The position numbers and the translations under genes are program-made. The notes beneath the pieces are model-generated. The model worked only from the letters and a program-made list of their open reading frames with translations. It had not been told where the DNA came from and made no database searches. Below, one piece after another: positions 1 to 11,029 of a stretch of 33,082 nucleotides of DNA (its first letter is position 1; each line of letters starts with the position of its first letter). The stretch is taken from the NCBI GenBank assembly GCA_030248225.1, contig JASANE010021023.1, forward strand, positions 1-33,082, in the 5' to 3' direction. Origin of the DNA: Trileptium ribeirensis. Its lineage: Eukaryota; Nematoda; Enoplea; Enoplida; Thoracostomopsidae.

Positions 1-2280
1 CAGTGTTAAAGTAGTATCAAATCAGGTTGAATGCTTCAAATCTAGTTCTAGTATCTCTATGTTGGATACAGTCTATACGGCTGTAGTGGCGTGCGTATTG
101 TGTCATTAGCCAGGTTATGCATGAATAAATGCAATAAAACGTTAGTTTTACGAAGAAGGACACCATAAACAGGCAAGACTGCTAAACAATTGATCAAATA
201 ATTGTCTTATGAGAATAAATGTACGTCAAACTTAGGCGGAACTCTATAATGTTTAAATCGGCTTAGGAAAATTTGGTCTGGCACGAAACCAACGGCAACT
301 GTTTAAAGCCAAGCCACCTTTTTACCAAATATCTTTCGAATATACTATGTGTGATAAATTATTTCACCCGTTTGTAAATCTTACTACATTTCTTTATAAA
401 TTTGTTTATTCAAAATGTCACAATTCGAGAAAATGATGAAAAATATAGTTGGATGATTCACTTGAACTGTTGGGTCCACATTGTTCTTCAACGCTTGCCA
501 TATATTCTAATGCCACGGAAACATGTGATCATTGAGACTATCAAGTTTTGACCTAAAAACCAAGTGAATGTTCACCAAGCACCTTAAATTGTCACCTATA
601 ATGACTTGCATGTATTATGAAACCAACTATCTATCCATAAACATAAGTATTCCGGGTTTGTCATTTCCTTGCGCGGGCTCCCTGCATGAAACCTCCCCGA
701 AGAGGGAAATTTGGATGCATATATTTGTGTGTTCAAGTTACCGTCTATGTTATGATCGTGTCCAGAATGAAATATTGGGACATACTAGGATATTAGTAAA
801 TTATTTTCGGTAAAACATCGTGTATGAGCAACATATCGTGTCCTTGTGATCGCATAACACAATGAGATGCATGAATCTGATTACAGTTACTATGTGGTAG
901 GGTATCACGTTTTTTTCTTTCATATCGCTTTCTTTAAAGTGTTCTTAAAAAACTCAACATTATAGTAACATATTTATGTTGTGAAAAACCATTCTAGGAC
1001 ACATTTTTGATATAAGATAACAGGAAATGTGTACTCTAGTGCCCTATTTATTCACAAATTGTGGACAAAAAAACGGAGAGCGATCGCTATTCTCATCGAG
1101 ATAGCAAGGATTGATTTATTTAAAAAATGCCAAGAGGTGTAGGTAGCGACTGGGATATTAATATTAATTGACAATCTCTTTTTGAGGTACGTTGCTATTT
1201 ACCCAACGAACTTCCAACACGTTTGGTTGGAAGGCACGTACACTGTTGTAGTGGCTTCAATATTCATTGATTCCCATTGAATCGTGAAAACAAAATTGCT
1301 GACTAAATTACGAATACATTTTTGTTCCAGTGTCTCATCGCATCATTATGTAGCATAAAGCATTGTAGTATAAAAATTTTATGGTTGAATACAAGGTGTC
1401 CATGGTAGGACTAATAATGCAATTTTGTAAGACTTGTATTATTGTTTTTTGTTTTGTTTTTTTGGAATGCTGGATACTGGCTTGAGAGATAAATATATCG
1501 TGGCTTAATATTTCTAACTAATTTTTTTTGCCACGCAACTGTTCTTTGTAATACGAAGTCGTGACACACAAAATTCTAGTTTTTTTTTGAACAGTTACAT
1601 TGTGTTTACAATAAAAGTTTTAAATTATTTTAGAACCTTCGAAAGATTTAAAAAATTCTTGGAATTGCTACATGCTGGCAATTTTTTTATATAATATTTC
1701 GACAACATAGGCCGCTGTTATGATTTAAATGTCAAATTTTGCACTGATCTTGCAACAGCTTTGTGTTACGCAATTAAACCATTCCATGATAAATACTGCG
1801 TAGAATTATTTTTATTTAAAGAATAAAATACAACGAATAGCTGTGCTAAATGTCAATTTCGTTGAAGTGTGGTAAACATCCAGGTTATTTTAGCCGCTAC
1901 TACATGGATTTACTAGGCATTCAAAGAAGTTTTATAATGTCTTGCAATATGATCTAATATATTAAACAATTTAAATATCGAATTCATTGAAAAAAAATCG
2001 TTGAGCAGCAGGAGGCTGAAACTTTAATTTTGAGCTGCAGTACAGCGTATTGTAAATTTTAAGAACTACTCATCGTTATCTGGGCTTTGCTAGCCTAGAT
2101 TCTAGGGTTATTTAAGCTGAGTTCTTGTTCGATCAGCGAGTCAGTCGCGATCGGAGATCTCAGAGTAAACAGTCACTTTAATTATATGTTCTTAGCTTAA
2201 TTGCCACACGGCACCTTGTTATTTAACACTGGTCTAGCTAGGCAATAGTTACATAAAGCTAAGACTTAGCGCTGATTCCG
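1..2280. other. No gene recognised
   Basis: AT-rich sequence with homopolymer T runs. The only open frame of note (568-813, plus) has no recognisable motif, no coding bias I can see and no splice context, so I do not call it. Around 2090-2280 a stretch with GGTCTAGCTAGG-like sequence leads into the hairpin array and may belong to the same element. Confidence 0.5.
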
Positions 2281-2310
2281 AGTTTAAGGAAAAAAATTGG
2301 GGTTTATTGA

Positions 2311-2542
2311 GAGCAGACGGGCTGCTCCGAAAATTTACTATTGAGAGCACAAGGGTGCTCCATATACTAGTGGGGTTTTTTTGAGAGCACACGGGGTGCT
2401 CCACATTTTCTTGGGTTATTGAGAGCAGAAGGGCTGCTCCGAAATTTTTTTGAGAGCACAGGGGTGTTCTGAAAATTTGTTCTTCTTGAGAGCAGAGGGC
2501 TGCTCCTAAAATTTGTTCACTATTGAGAGCACAGGGGTGCTC
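2311..2542. repeat. Seven-unit tandem array of short hairpins
   Basis: Seven units spaced 31-40 bp apart. Each has a perfect or near-perfect 6-bp inverted repeat around a 4-5 nt A/G-rich loop: 2311-2327, 2345-2360, 2385-2401, 2423-2439, 2454-2469, 2490-2505, 2527-2542. Stems are GAGCAG/CTGCTC (units 1, 4, 6) or GAGCAC/GTGCTC (units 2, 3, 7). Unit 5 is GAGCAC/GTGTTC, with one G-T pair. Units are preceded by TTGA and usually followed by CC plus an AAATTT-like stretch. It looks superficially like a CRISPR array but is not one: the units are too short, the spacers resemble each other, and the genome is eukaryotic. Confidence 0.9.
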
Positions 2543-2860
2543 CGATAAATTTTGTTGACTAGGTTGAGCTAAGCTTAAGTCAAAGTTTGGGCCGGATCGA
2601 CGGATCCACCTTGTGGTTCATAAAGTTTGTTCAAGTATTAATATTAATTTATTATTTGGATCCTTAGATCCACCTTGTCAATTCAAACAATTCATTACTT
2701 TATTGCCGTACTATTATTTATTTTTAGTAATATTAAGCTAGGTGCTTATTATATTTGTGTAGTAAGTGAAGTCCTAGGTTCTGAGTGCTACCATTACACA
2801 AGATCATCATTGGAGAAATAGAAAAGTTTTTATACCCATTAGGACTCGCTTCGCTACAAG

Positions 2861-3101
2861 TAGTTCCGAACAGTGCCACTATGTTTTAAAATCTCTACTA
2901 TATCATGAAAAAATCTATAAGCCGATACTAGTTCCGAACAATGCTACTATGTTTTAAGATCTCTACTATATCATAAAAATTCTATAAACAGATACTTGTT
3001 CCGAACAATGCCACCACGTTTTAAGAGCTCTACTATATCATGAAAGATTCTGTAACCAGATACTAGTTCCGAACAGTGCCACTATGTTTTAAGATCTCTA
3101 C
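2861..3101 (+). repeat. 68-bp tandem repeat, about 3.6 copies
   Basis: Copies begin at 2861, 2929, 2996 and 3064. The shared core is GTTCCGAACARTGCYAC, then GTTTTAARATCTCTAC and a TATATCATGAAA-like tail. The last copy stops after CTCTAC. Copies differ at roughly a tenth of positions. It lies 320 bp after the hairpin array. No open reading frame runs through it. Confidence 0.85.
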
Positions 3102-3109
3102 GGTTCAAT

Positions 3110-4200
3110 ATGATCATTTGTAACTGAATAATGGGTGTGAGATTTAACTCAACCTAAAGTGACATACATATTATTTTACATTTGTTATTTCCCCAACATT
3201 GGCTACGGTTGAGTGCGGATGTTTTGCGGTAAAGCCTGCTCAACTTTGGTCTTTCCGTCTATAACACAGAAAAAATGACTGATTTGACCAAAATATATAC
3301 ACAATGCATGTAATATACGCAATACATGTACCTCTAACAATATTTTTGCAATACTTACTTTAGCGGCATAACGTGCTAAAAGTAATATTTTGGACGAAAA
3401 TCTGATGAAATTATGTAGCTTCGTAAACGTTTAGCCAATTTGAATTCTATTCTCACCGTGGACGTGAACTTACGCATTAATTCTAACTATATAGTCCGGA
3501 TTTTTGTTTTTTATAGTTTATATTAGTGATTTGAAATCCAATGCACAATAATCAAACGGCATTAATACAACGTAAATGTAACAGTGTAAAATCTTGGACA
3601 CCACCACTAGTATCAGGAGTATATATTAAATACACAAGTACACAAAAGTTCTATTTTTCAGCTGATCATGAAAAATCAATACTGCGTACACATGGAAATA
3701 TAAGATTACGTTAATATCAAACATATGAATTCATCATCAACACATTACGTCTTAAATATCACCTGACTTATACGTTATGACCATGTTTAAACGTTAATAA
3801 TGTAGATATCCACAAAGCAAAGAAACCAGTGCATCAGTAGCGACATCTTTTGACATATTGAATGGCGATACACTAAAACTTCTTATGAAACAAATTTTCC
3901 GCATTGCTCTATCCAAAAACCTCAAATCTTCTAAGCTCAAAAAATATATATGAAATGCGTATGGTGAATATGAATAAAATAACAAAAATATGAGAGCAGC
4001 GGTGAAATAGCAGCCTTATGTAAAATTACGTAAAACTATCAACTTAACGAAATGCGTGAGAATGGAATATTAAATTTAACATGTTGTCACAAGCACGTGG
4101 TTTAAAAAAGATTAAAAATTCCGATAACACGAGAGTAACTAGCTCCACAAAACCAATATAACTTATCCAATGTATCATTATTACTATCATACTTTGTGTA
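3110..4200. other. No gene recognised
   Basis: AT-rich unique-looking sequence. The short minus-strand open frame at 3794-3985 shows no family motif, signal or splice context. Confidence 0.45.
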
Positions 4201-4209
4201 TTTAGAAAC

Positions 4210-5160
4210 AGGAGCGCACCACGCGGGGGGACGGGGGGACCGGTCCCCACCAGTTTTCGCAGTGGGAGGGACTTCTTCAGTGAGGTCCCCACCACATTTA
4301 TGGCGAAGTTTGTGTATTTCTTTCGCGATATTTTTATTTCAGAAATTTACATGTATACTTCACTTAATTTAGTAAGTATATATATACACGAAATAGCATC
4401 GTGTCAACGCAGAGCTTTCATCGAGGGCTAAACTTAAGGCTATGGTCTCGTTGCGACAAGCAATCAATTTTTATATGCCGTGTAGAATGTTTAATACTAT
4501 AGCTATAGCCCAGTTTTATAAACTAATATATAAACGGTTACGGTTTCGTATTGTGCACTGAATTCGCAAAAATGCATCGTTTTGGCTTACATGAGCATAG
4601 GGGAAGAGGCGAATCATTTCCCTGTCACTCTGAGCCCCGCCTCGGCCGAGCACCGATCCCTCCCTACCTGCCTGGTAGACAGAGCCTCATCACCACGCCG
4701 CTAACGTGCGCAGAAAGGTTTGGCAAAAATTAGTAAAAATCGTAACAAAATAGACAAAAATTGGGGGTAATGAGCACAACTGGCACTGCTGCACACCCAT
4801 AAGGAGATTGCTCAAAGCATTGACGTAATTGACTTGTGCAAGGACTTTGTCTTCAAAGAAAATCGTGTGAAAATTTTTGGCAATTTCAACTGAACTAACG
4901 TGTTCTTTTGGTTTACTTTGGTCTTGCAGTTTTATGGTATAATGTTTGCAGTCATGTTTATTAACTACGTTTTTTGCAAAATTTTTCATGTTTTAGTAGC
5001 TGGCTCTCAAATCGGAACACTCACAGAACGGAAAGAACTTTTATAAACGTTGTAAATTTTTAAGAACAACTCAGGTTTTAGTTGCAAAGTTGTAAAGAAT
5101 ATTACCTACTGATAGACTATTGGTCCCCTCCAGTTTTAAGATGCGTGGTGCACAGTGAAA
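4210..5160. repeat. GC-rich patches, probable dispersed repeat remnants
   Basis: G6-AC-G6 at 4225-4238 is followed by GGTCCCCACCAGTTTT. A similar GGTCCCCTCCAGTTTTAAG occurs at 5123, with GCGTGGTGCAC after it, so these two look like pieces of one repeat family. Between them, 4600-4740 is locally GC-rich. Short open frames here (4044-4295, 4551-4733, 4690-4989) show no recognisable protein. Confidence 0.4.
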
Positions 5161-5169
5161 TTAAGTGAA

Positions 5170-6850
5170 CGGTTTATAAGAAGGTGTTGGATCGACTCCT
5201 CGACAATTATTAGCTGCCAATCGGTTTATGCGCAACTAAACTTTTGATGACCTCACCACTAACCATCTTATTATAACAATGTCCGACGAGGAACCTACAT
5301 TCATTGTTACGGAACAGATAGGTAATTCGATTGGGATGATTGCTAGCTGGATTCAATATCAGAAAATGGCAGTTCGGTGACATTTTCGAGCGGTGAATTA
5401 GGGTTTGTCTCTGTTCGCAACCACATTCAATGTAACCGTGGCGTCATAAACAAAATGGTTTTATAGTTTTCCAGTCATTGTTCGTGCACGTATACTTTAT
5501 AATAAATTCAAAGCTGACAAAAACTTTGTGCGCGAAATATGAGAGCGATAACCGAGTAAGGATTTTTCAACAGATTTTAAACTTTTCAGTAACCCAATTG
5601 TTTGAAAAATAACAAATTAGGATTGCTCAACTTAAGTTTAGTATTACTATTTGTCTATTTCGAATAATAATTTGTTTTTCGCCCATATTGCTCCGACGAT
5701 AAATTTGGGGTAAAGTATAATCAGCCAGCTCTGTTTCTTGATATCCACATCTGTACTTTGCAATTGAAACAACCGTGAATCTGTTGTTACCCTGTTTTGC
5801 CATTGCAGTATGGAATTGCTGTGGACTTAATATTCCTGTTCACCCTAAAATATTTTGTGATTATTCTAGAATCGCTTTGAAATCGGTTAATTCTACCCGC
5901 TAATGTGTTCAACTAAACTGAAAATTACCAAATAAGCAGTAGTACCTTCGTTCGACGTGGTTTCAGAGGAGGGCACTCGTGGCTAATTCATATGCTTGCC
6001 ACATATTTAAGGAACCACTTAAGCTGTTAGTACTCTGCCATTCACAAGAACACCTTTACAAAGCGAAAACGTTGTGTTAATTCGTAAATATTCTATATAT
6101 AAGTAAAAAAAAAGAATTTTATAAGTCCATCAGTATCAAACAATAATTACTGAGAAGACCGCATAGAACAGCAATAGCTTTAAGTAAGTAACCATATATT
6201 GGTTTTACAAGGTATATATGGGAAGAGCTTATCTTTCTACTTAACAGAGATATTAGTTCAAGGATTAGACTTTTGTATTTAGACTTATTCTTGAATTTTA
6301 CACAATAAGTGTGAAAAACACTACATAGAAAAAGCAATATTGATATTTTATGTTTTGATGAGCAACGTTAATATTATGTTGTCTCGGTTACAGCGTTAAA
6401 ATTATAAGATTAATAATTTAATGTAGACAGACACTAAACGTTCAAATTTATTTTTAGATTTGCTAGAATACCAAAAAAATTAAAATATTTATTGATAAAT
6501 AAGTATCATTGCTACTACGATTTTCATTTAAATCGGCGAGTCTTTTATTTATTGTGTCGATAAAAAGCTTTTAACTCGAAAAATTATGTATTTACATTTT
6601 GTTTTTGAAAAATTTATGTGCTAATTGATTCACAAACTCAACTAAACTTTAATATTGGTTGTTCCTGTGGTAAATAAATCTTTCTTCGTCAATTTTTATG
6701 GGAATAAAAATTATTAAAACAAGTCAGCACGGCGATAAAGCACAAGTCCATTGTTCCTATCGGTTTGAACATTGATAACGTTCAGTTTATTAGCGCGGAT
6801 ATGTATTCACCGACTACATCCGTTTTTAAACTGTTACAGTCTATAATCTA
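5170..6850. other. No gene recognised
   Basis: AT-rich non-coding sequence on both strands. The minus-strand open frame 6119-6337 is hydrophobic and AT-driven, without a family motif. Confidence 0.45.
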
Positions 6851-6879
6851 TCATTTACAATTTGATGCGTGCGCATAGT

Positions 6880-7290
6880 CCTAATTATGTCACGCGTTCA
6901 AATGGGCTAGTTACTATGTCACGCATACAGTCCAGCTCTACTATTAAAATTTTGAATAGCCTAGGTAGGCGATGCATTTGTCATCGACTGTCGAGCCGGA
7001 CTGTGCTTTTGTCACGAGGCGTTCAGCTGAGCCCTATAACTTAAGCCTGAGACTATTTAGTTTGCGAACATTACATTTTACTATACATATCTAAATAATG
7101 CCTTAAAAGCTACATACAGTTTAAAACGTGAATTGTATATATTAAAACAAATATATTAGTATGAAAATGTTATATAACAAAATGTGATTACACTAAGCAC
7201 TATACTAAACAAAATTTCTCAATTGACAGATCAGTCGGACGCCCCGTTTGTCACGCAGAGCCGAGCTAAGAATTCCTGTTTGTCACATTA
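6880..7290 (+). repeat. Degenerate repeat cluster with TGTCACG core
   Basis: T-W-T-G-T-C-A-C-G recurs near 6887, 6917, 7009 and 7248. Weaker forms TTTGTCATCG and TTTGTCACATT lie near 6977 and 7279, and an inverted copy (GCGTGACATAA) near 7363. Units of about 27-30 bp also share CAG(T)C-CAGCT/GAGC-like tails. It is either an eroded tandem repeat or a cluster of protein-binding sites. Confidence 0.5.
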
Positions 7291-7980
7291 AGACTAGTTA
7301 AGCTATAAAAATGTGCCATAGCAGTCCAGCTAAGTTATAGTTCACCCGAACCAGTTGAGTTTGACGCGTGACATAATTTGGCCCAAAAATTGAGCTGCCC
7401 GTCGGTCGACCGGACGTTGGCTGTCGGCTCATCCAAAACTTGGCCGACAGCTGACCGTTTGACTTCAAAGCAGACACCCAACACCAAGTCTGATTCTCTC
7501 TGGACTATGACTGACCTTCCTTTCTGAGACATAGGAGTTTACTGCTTTGCTGAATCCTTGGAGCCTGGCTATTGCTCTACGTCTTATGTTTCAGTTTAGA
7601 GCGTTTTGATCATTCGTTTTCGATTTAATTTTTTGGTGTATGCTTTAAAATTAGAAATCTATTTTTAAATACGCAAACAATAATTGAACCCCAATATTTC
7701 CTAAAAGTAACCCAAGCCACACTTGTCGTTTCCAAATTTATTTCGTTTTAGGATTTTCCTATGTTGTACAATTTTTTGCTAACGTCTTGTTCGAATTAAT
7801 AACACCGCATTACAATGAATAAATTGCGTTTAGAACTAAGCATTTTCGTTGCATACACTGCCATATATATATCATATTGTTGTTCGCTGATGACGAAGCT
7901 AGCTCCTAAGTTCATCTACTAACCGAAGCTATTTATTTGACCAAGTTCTGTCATGACTTGGTGACCGTCCAATTTAAACA

Positions 7981-8710
7981 GTATGTCGTGTATTGTGCAT
8001 TATGTACTTAGGTTCCTGCTCGACCGCCTTGTGATGATTCTTAAGTACAGCCAAAATGATTTCGTGGATACTATGCAGTGCTTATTGTCATTCTATACAA
8101 TGCTAACTGAGGTTATAAAATTATAGCCTTGCTGTTGAGAGCCTTTCATAAACGTTTAATGTTGTTTGATGAATTTCGTTTTCTTTAGCGGCACCTTAGA
8201 AAGGTTGTACGCGAGCCTTGAATTCAACAGTAAGTTTAGGTTTCGGCGGGAGTGGTTTGATTGAGCGACAGTGGCGTAAAGCATTCGGATTATTCTCTTG
8301 AAAATATTCATTCAGTCGTGCACAACCCACAGGGGCAAGTATCCGGCGTGGTACGTCAACTGGAGTTGGAAGCGAGTAGCGATATCCCAGAATCGGCTCA
8401 ATTCCACAGCACAGCCGCCATTCAGTCAAACATGGCTACCAGCGCTGCTAGCTGTCTCCTGTTCTTCCTCCATTGTCTTGCCACGGTATATAAATTTAAT
8501 AATAGTGTATAAAAAATAGGAATTTTGCACTGAATTGCACACTTGGTTAAAACCTGCATTCGGAGCAGATTTGTATAGGGAAATCCATGTATTCGTCTAT
8601 TGTGCATCTATACTTATGTTCCTGACCGACTGCTTTGAAATGGTCATTAAGTATACGAGTAATAGAGCCGAAATTGCTTAGTGAATATTATACAGTCCTC
8701 ATTGTCGTGC
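7981..8710 (+). repeat. Diverged direct repeat of about 110 bp, two copies
   Basis: Sequence from about 7985 to 8100 recurs, diverged, from about 8592 to 8710. Shared blocks are TATTGTGCAT, GTTCCTG..CGAC.G, TTAAGTA and CAGT.C..ATTGTC. The repeats flank the candidate first exon near 8430, as if a roughly 600-bp segment had been duplicated or inserted. Confidence 0.5.
8431..8484 (+). CDS. Candidate first coding exon with signal-peptide-like sequence
   Basis: An ATG in good context (AAACATGGCT) opens MATSAASCLLFFLHCLAT, which looks like a short signal peptide with a hydrophobic core. At the last codon ACG comes a donor-like GTATAT. The 240 bp upstream are less AT-rich than the surroundings and could be a 5' UTR. 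I found no matching second exon in the window, and an 18-codon hydrophobic stretch can arise by chance. Overlapping frames on both strands in 8196-8519 make it uncertain which, if any, is real. Confidence 0.15.
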
Positions 8711-9129
8711 GGTCAAGGTTTGATTCGCTGTTGCGACAAATGTTTGCTCAACGAGGCATGAAACATTAAGTGGTGCCGACGGATGGTCCAGGTCATATTT
8801 GAATGAATATTCTGGCGGTGAAGCTATGACCACACTCAACTTCGCTAAAATGCATTGTACTTAAGCTATATAACAAAATTGTTTTCAGAGCAATTTCTTT
8901 TAATCGAAATTATACTCTGTCGCTGAAAGGAGGAACGAATTTTCGACTCATCACACGTTATTTTCTACATCTTAGAAGCTAATCTGATAATGGCACATTT
9001 TTCATGTCTCATATTGTTTTATTGACAAGTTACAAATCATTTTTCTGATTAGCAGAACGAACCTGTAAAACTCTCAAAGGTGCCTTATTATAAAATTTAT
9101 TTGTTTATCCTTTAGCGCATACATATAAA

Positions 9130-9840
9130 GGCAAGATTACGGGTAACACATCATAAAAAGGTCGACTGGCATGAAAACATGTCTGAACTCTAACGTGTTG
9201 GCTTACCCACTGAGATCCTCCGTGCTCAATTCCTATTCTGTGCGATGCGTAAACTCAGCTTCAAAAGCATGTTTGTTCTACTGTATAGCCTATCAGTTGT
9301 ATTGCTGTGTGTTTTCAAGAATAAATGCATGATTACGGGTAACACACCATACAAGGTAGACCGGCATGAAAACATGTCTCAACTGTAACATTCTGGCTTA
9401 CCCATCGCTAGGCTTCGTGCTCAATTCCTAGTTTATCTTATGCGTAAACTCAGCTCCAAAGAGCATGTTTATTCAAGTGTATAGCCTATCAGTTGTATTA
9501 CTGTGTGTTTTCAAGGATACATGCATTATTACGGATGACACACCATAGAAGGTAGATTGATATAAAACCATATTTCAACTGTAACGTGCTGCCTTACCCA
9601 CCGCGAGGCTTCGTGCTCAATTTCTAGTCTATCCTATGAGTAAACTCAGCTTCAAAAGCATCTTTCTTCTTATGTATAGCCTATCAGTTGTACTGCTGTG
9701 TGTTTTAAGGATAAAGGCATGATTACGGGTAACACACCATACAAGGTAGAGCGGCATGAAGCATGCATCAACTACTGTAACTTGCTGGTTTACCAACCGA
9801 GAGGCTCCGTGCTCAATTTATAGTGTATGCTATGCGTTTT
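9130..9840 (+). repeat. 196-bp tandem repeat, about 3.6 copies
   Basis: The marker GATTACGGGTAACACA occurs at 9135, 9331 and 9721 and diverged at 9527, giving periods of 196, 196 and 194 bp. Other shared blocks are GGCTTACCCA, TCGTGCTCAATT, GCGTAAACTCAGC and GTATAGCCTATCAGTTGTA. The last copy breaks off after TATGCGTTTTG. Stops occur in all frames, so it is not a repeat-protein gene. Confidence 0.9.
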
Positions 9841-10122
9841 GTGAAGATTATTTTGCTTAGCGTACATGTCGGCGTATTTTGTCATAGGACAACAAAAAAG
9901 TAACCAGAGTTCCGATCCTACATTGTAGGATTTTCATTTACGACAAAATTCAACAATATCGATTACATATAGAGTTCCATTTACAATGACAATATCACGC
10001 TAAGGTATTTGTTTTTGGTCGAGTACATAATTCGCATTATGATGTTTGCAGAGCAGCTTGATTCAATATTTCGCAGTACACTTAATGTTTTAAATAAAAC
10101 CGGGTTCATACAAGCTCATTTC

Positions 10123-10142
10123 GGGGGGGTGGGGGGTGGGGG
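10123..10142 (+). other. Guanine tract with quadruplex potential
   Basis: G7-T-G6-T-G5. Splitting the first run gives four G3 tracts with one-base loops, the arrangement expected to form a stable quadruplex. It opens a locally GC-rich 140-bp patch that ends just before the fold-back element. Confidence 0.5.
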
Positions 10143-10302
10143 CAGAGAAGTTACGCTCTGAGGTGTGGGCCCCCTGCCCAGTAAGCCGAGGTCCCCAGGT
10201 CCCTCCGTAGGCGCCCCTCTCTGGCAGACCACCAGTCTTCCTGCAGGTCCCGCGGACCTCAAACATGTGTGGTCGTAGTACTATATCGTTAAGAACGCAT
10301 AG

Positions 10303-10951
10303 TGCAGGTTTCACAGAATAATGAGTGCAAAAAGTGGGCAGTTTTGTCTTTAACAGGCGTTTGCAAGATACTAAAATCTCTAATGGACGGTTATATGATA
10401 TTTTAGTTTCTTGCAAACGGCTGCTAGAAATTTTGTTTTTAATGACTGCTTGTCTAATATTTAAATATCTAACATATAGCTGTAAAATACTTTAGTCTTA
10501 GAAAGACAGCCAATACATACAGAAATCTCTAACAACTAGGCGTTAGAAACTAAAATCTCTTGCAGCCAACCATTAAATAATTTAAATTCTAATGAACAGC
10601 TATTAGAGACTTTTGTATTTTATAACTGGCTGTAAGAGACAAAAGTTTCTAACAGCTAGCCATTACAGACAATAATCTTATGGCTAGCTGCAAGAAATTT
10701 TAGTCTCTAACAGCTAGCTGTTAGAGATTTCTGTATGTATTGGCTATCTTTCTAAGGCTAAAGTTTCTTACAGCTATGTGTTAGAGATTTAAATATCAAA
10801 CAAGCAGTCATTAAAGACAAAAATCTCTAGCAGCCGTTTGCAAGAAACTAAAATATCATATAACCGTCCATTAGAGATTTTAGTATCTTGCAAACGCCTG
10901 TTAAAGACAAAACTGTTCACTTTTTGCACTCATTATTCTGTGAAACCTGCA
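10303..10951. mobile_element. Fold-back element: 649-bp near-complete palindrome
   Basis: The left arm starting TGCAGGTTTCACAG matches the reverse complement of the right arm ending CTGTGAAACCTGCA. Similarity continues inward across the whole length to a centre near 10627. Outer arm blocks such as GGCGTTTGCAAGATACTAAA and its counterpart are nearly identical. The arms are built from shorter units of TCTCTAACAGCTAG type, including a perfect palindrome TCTCTAACAGCTAGCTGTTAGAGA-like centre at about 10705-10730. No transposase is present, so it is a non-autonomous fold-back or MITE-type element. No clear target-site duplication was found. Confidence 0.88.
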
Positions 10952-10968
10952 TAGCTAGTGCTATACAT

Positions 10969-11024
10969 ATTTATTTATTTTCCTTTATTTATTTATTCAT
11001 TCATTTATTTATTTATTTATCTAT
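10969..11024 (+). repeat. (ATTT)n microsatellite
   Basis: An ATTT/ATTC tetranucleotide run about 56 bp long, just outside the right end of the fold-back element. It could be a tail of that element or an independent expansion. Confidence 0.9.
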
Positions 11025-11029
11025 GGACA

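Noticed and set aside
2311..2542. CRISPR array
   Set aside because: The units are short hairpins with similar linkers, not identical repeats separated by unique spacers, and the window is clearly eukaryotic.
8196..8429. Minus-strand protein gene
   Set aside because: It competes with equally long open frames on the plus strand over the same less AT-rich patch; no domain is recognised.
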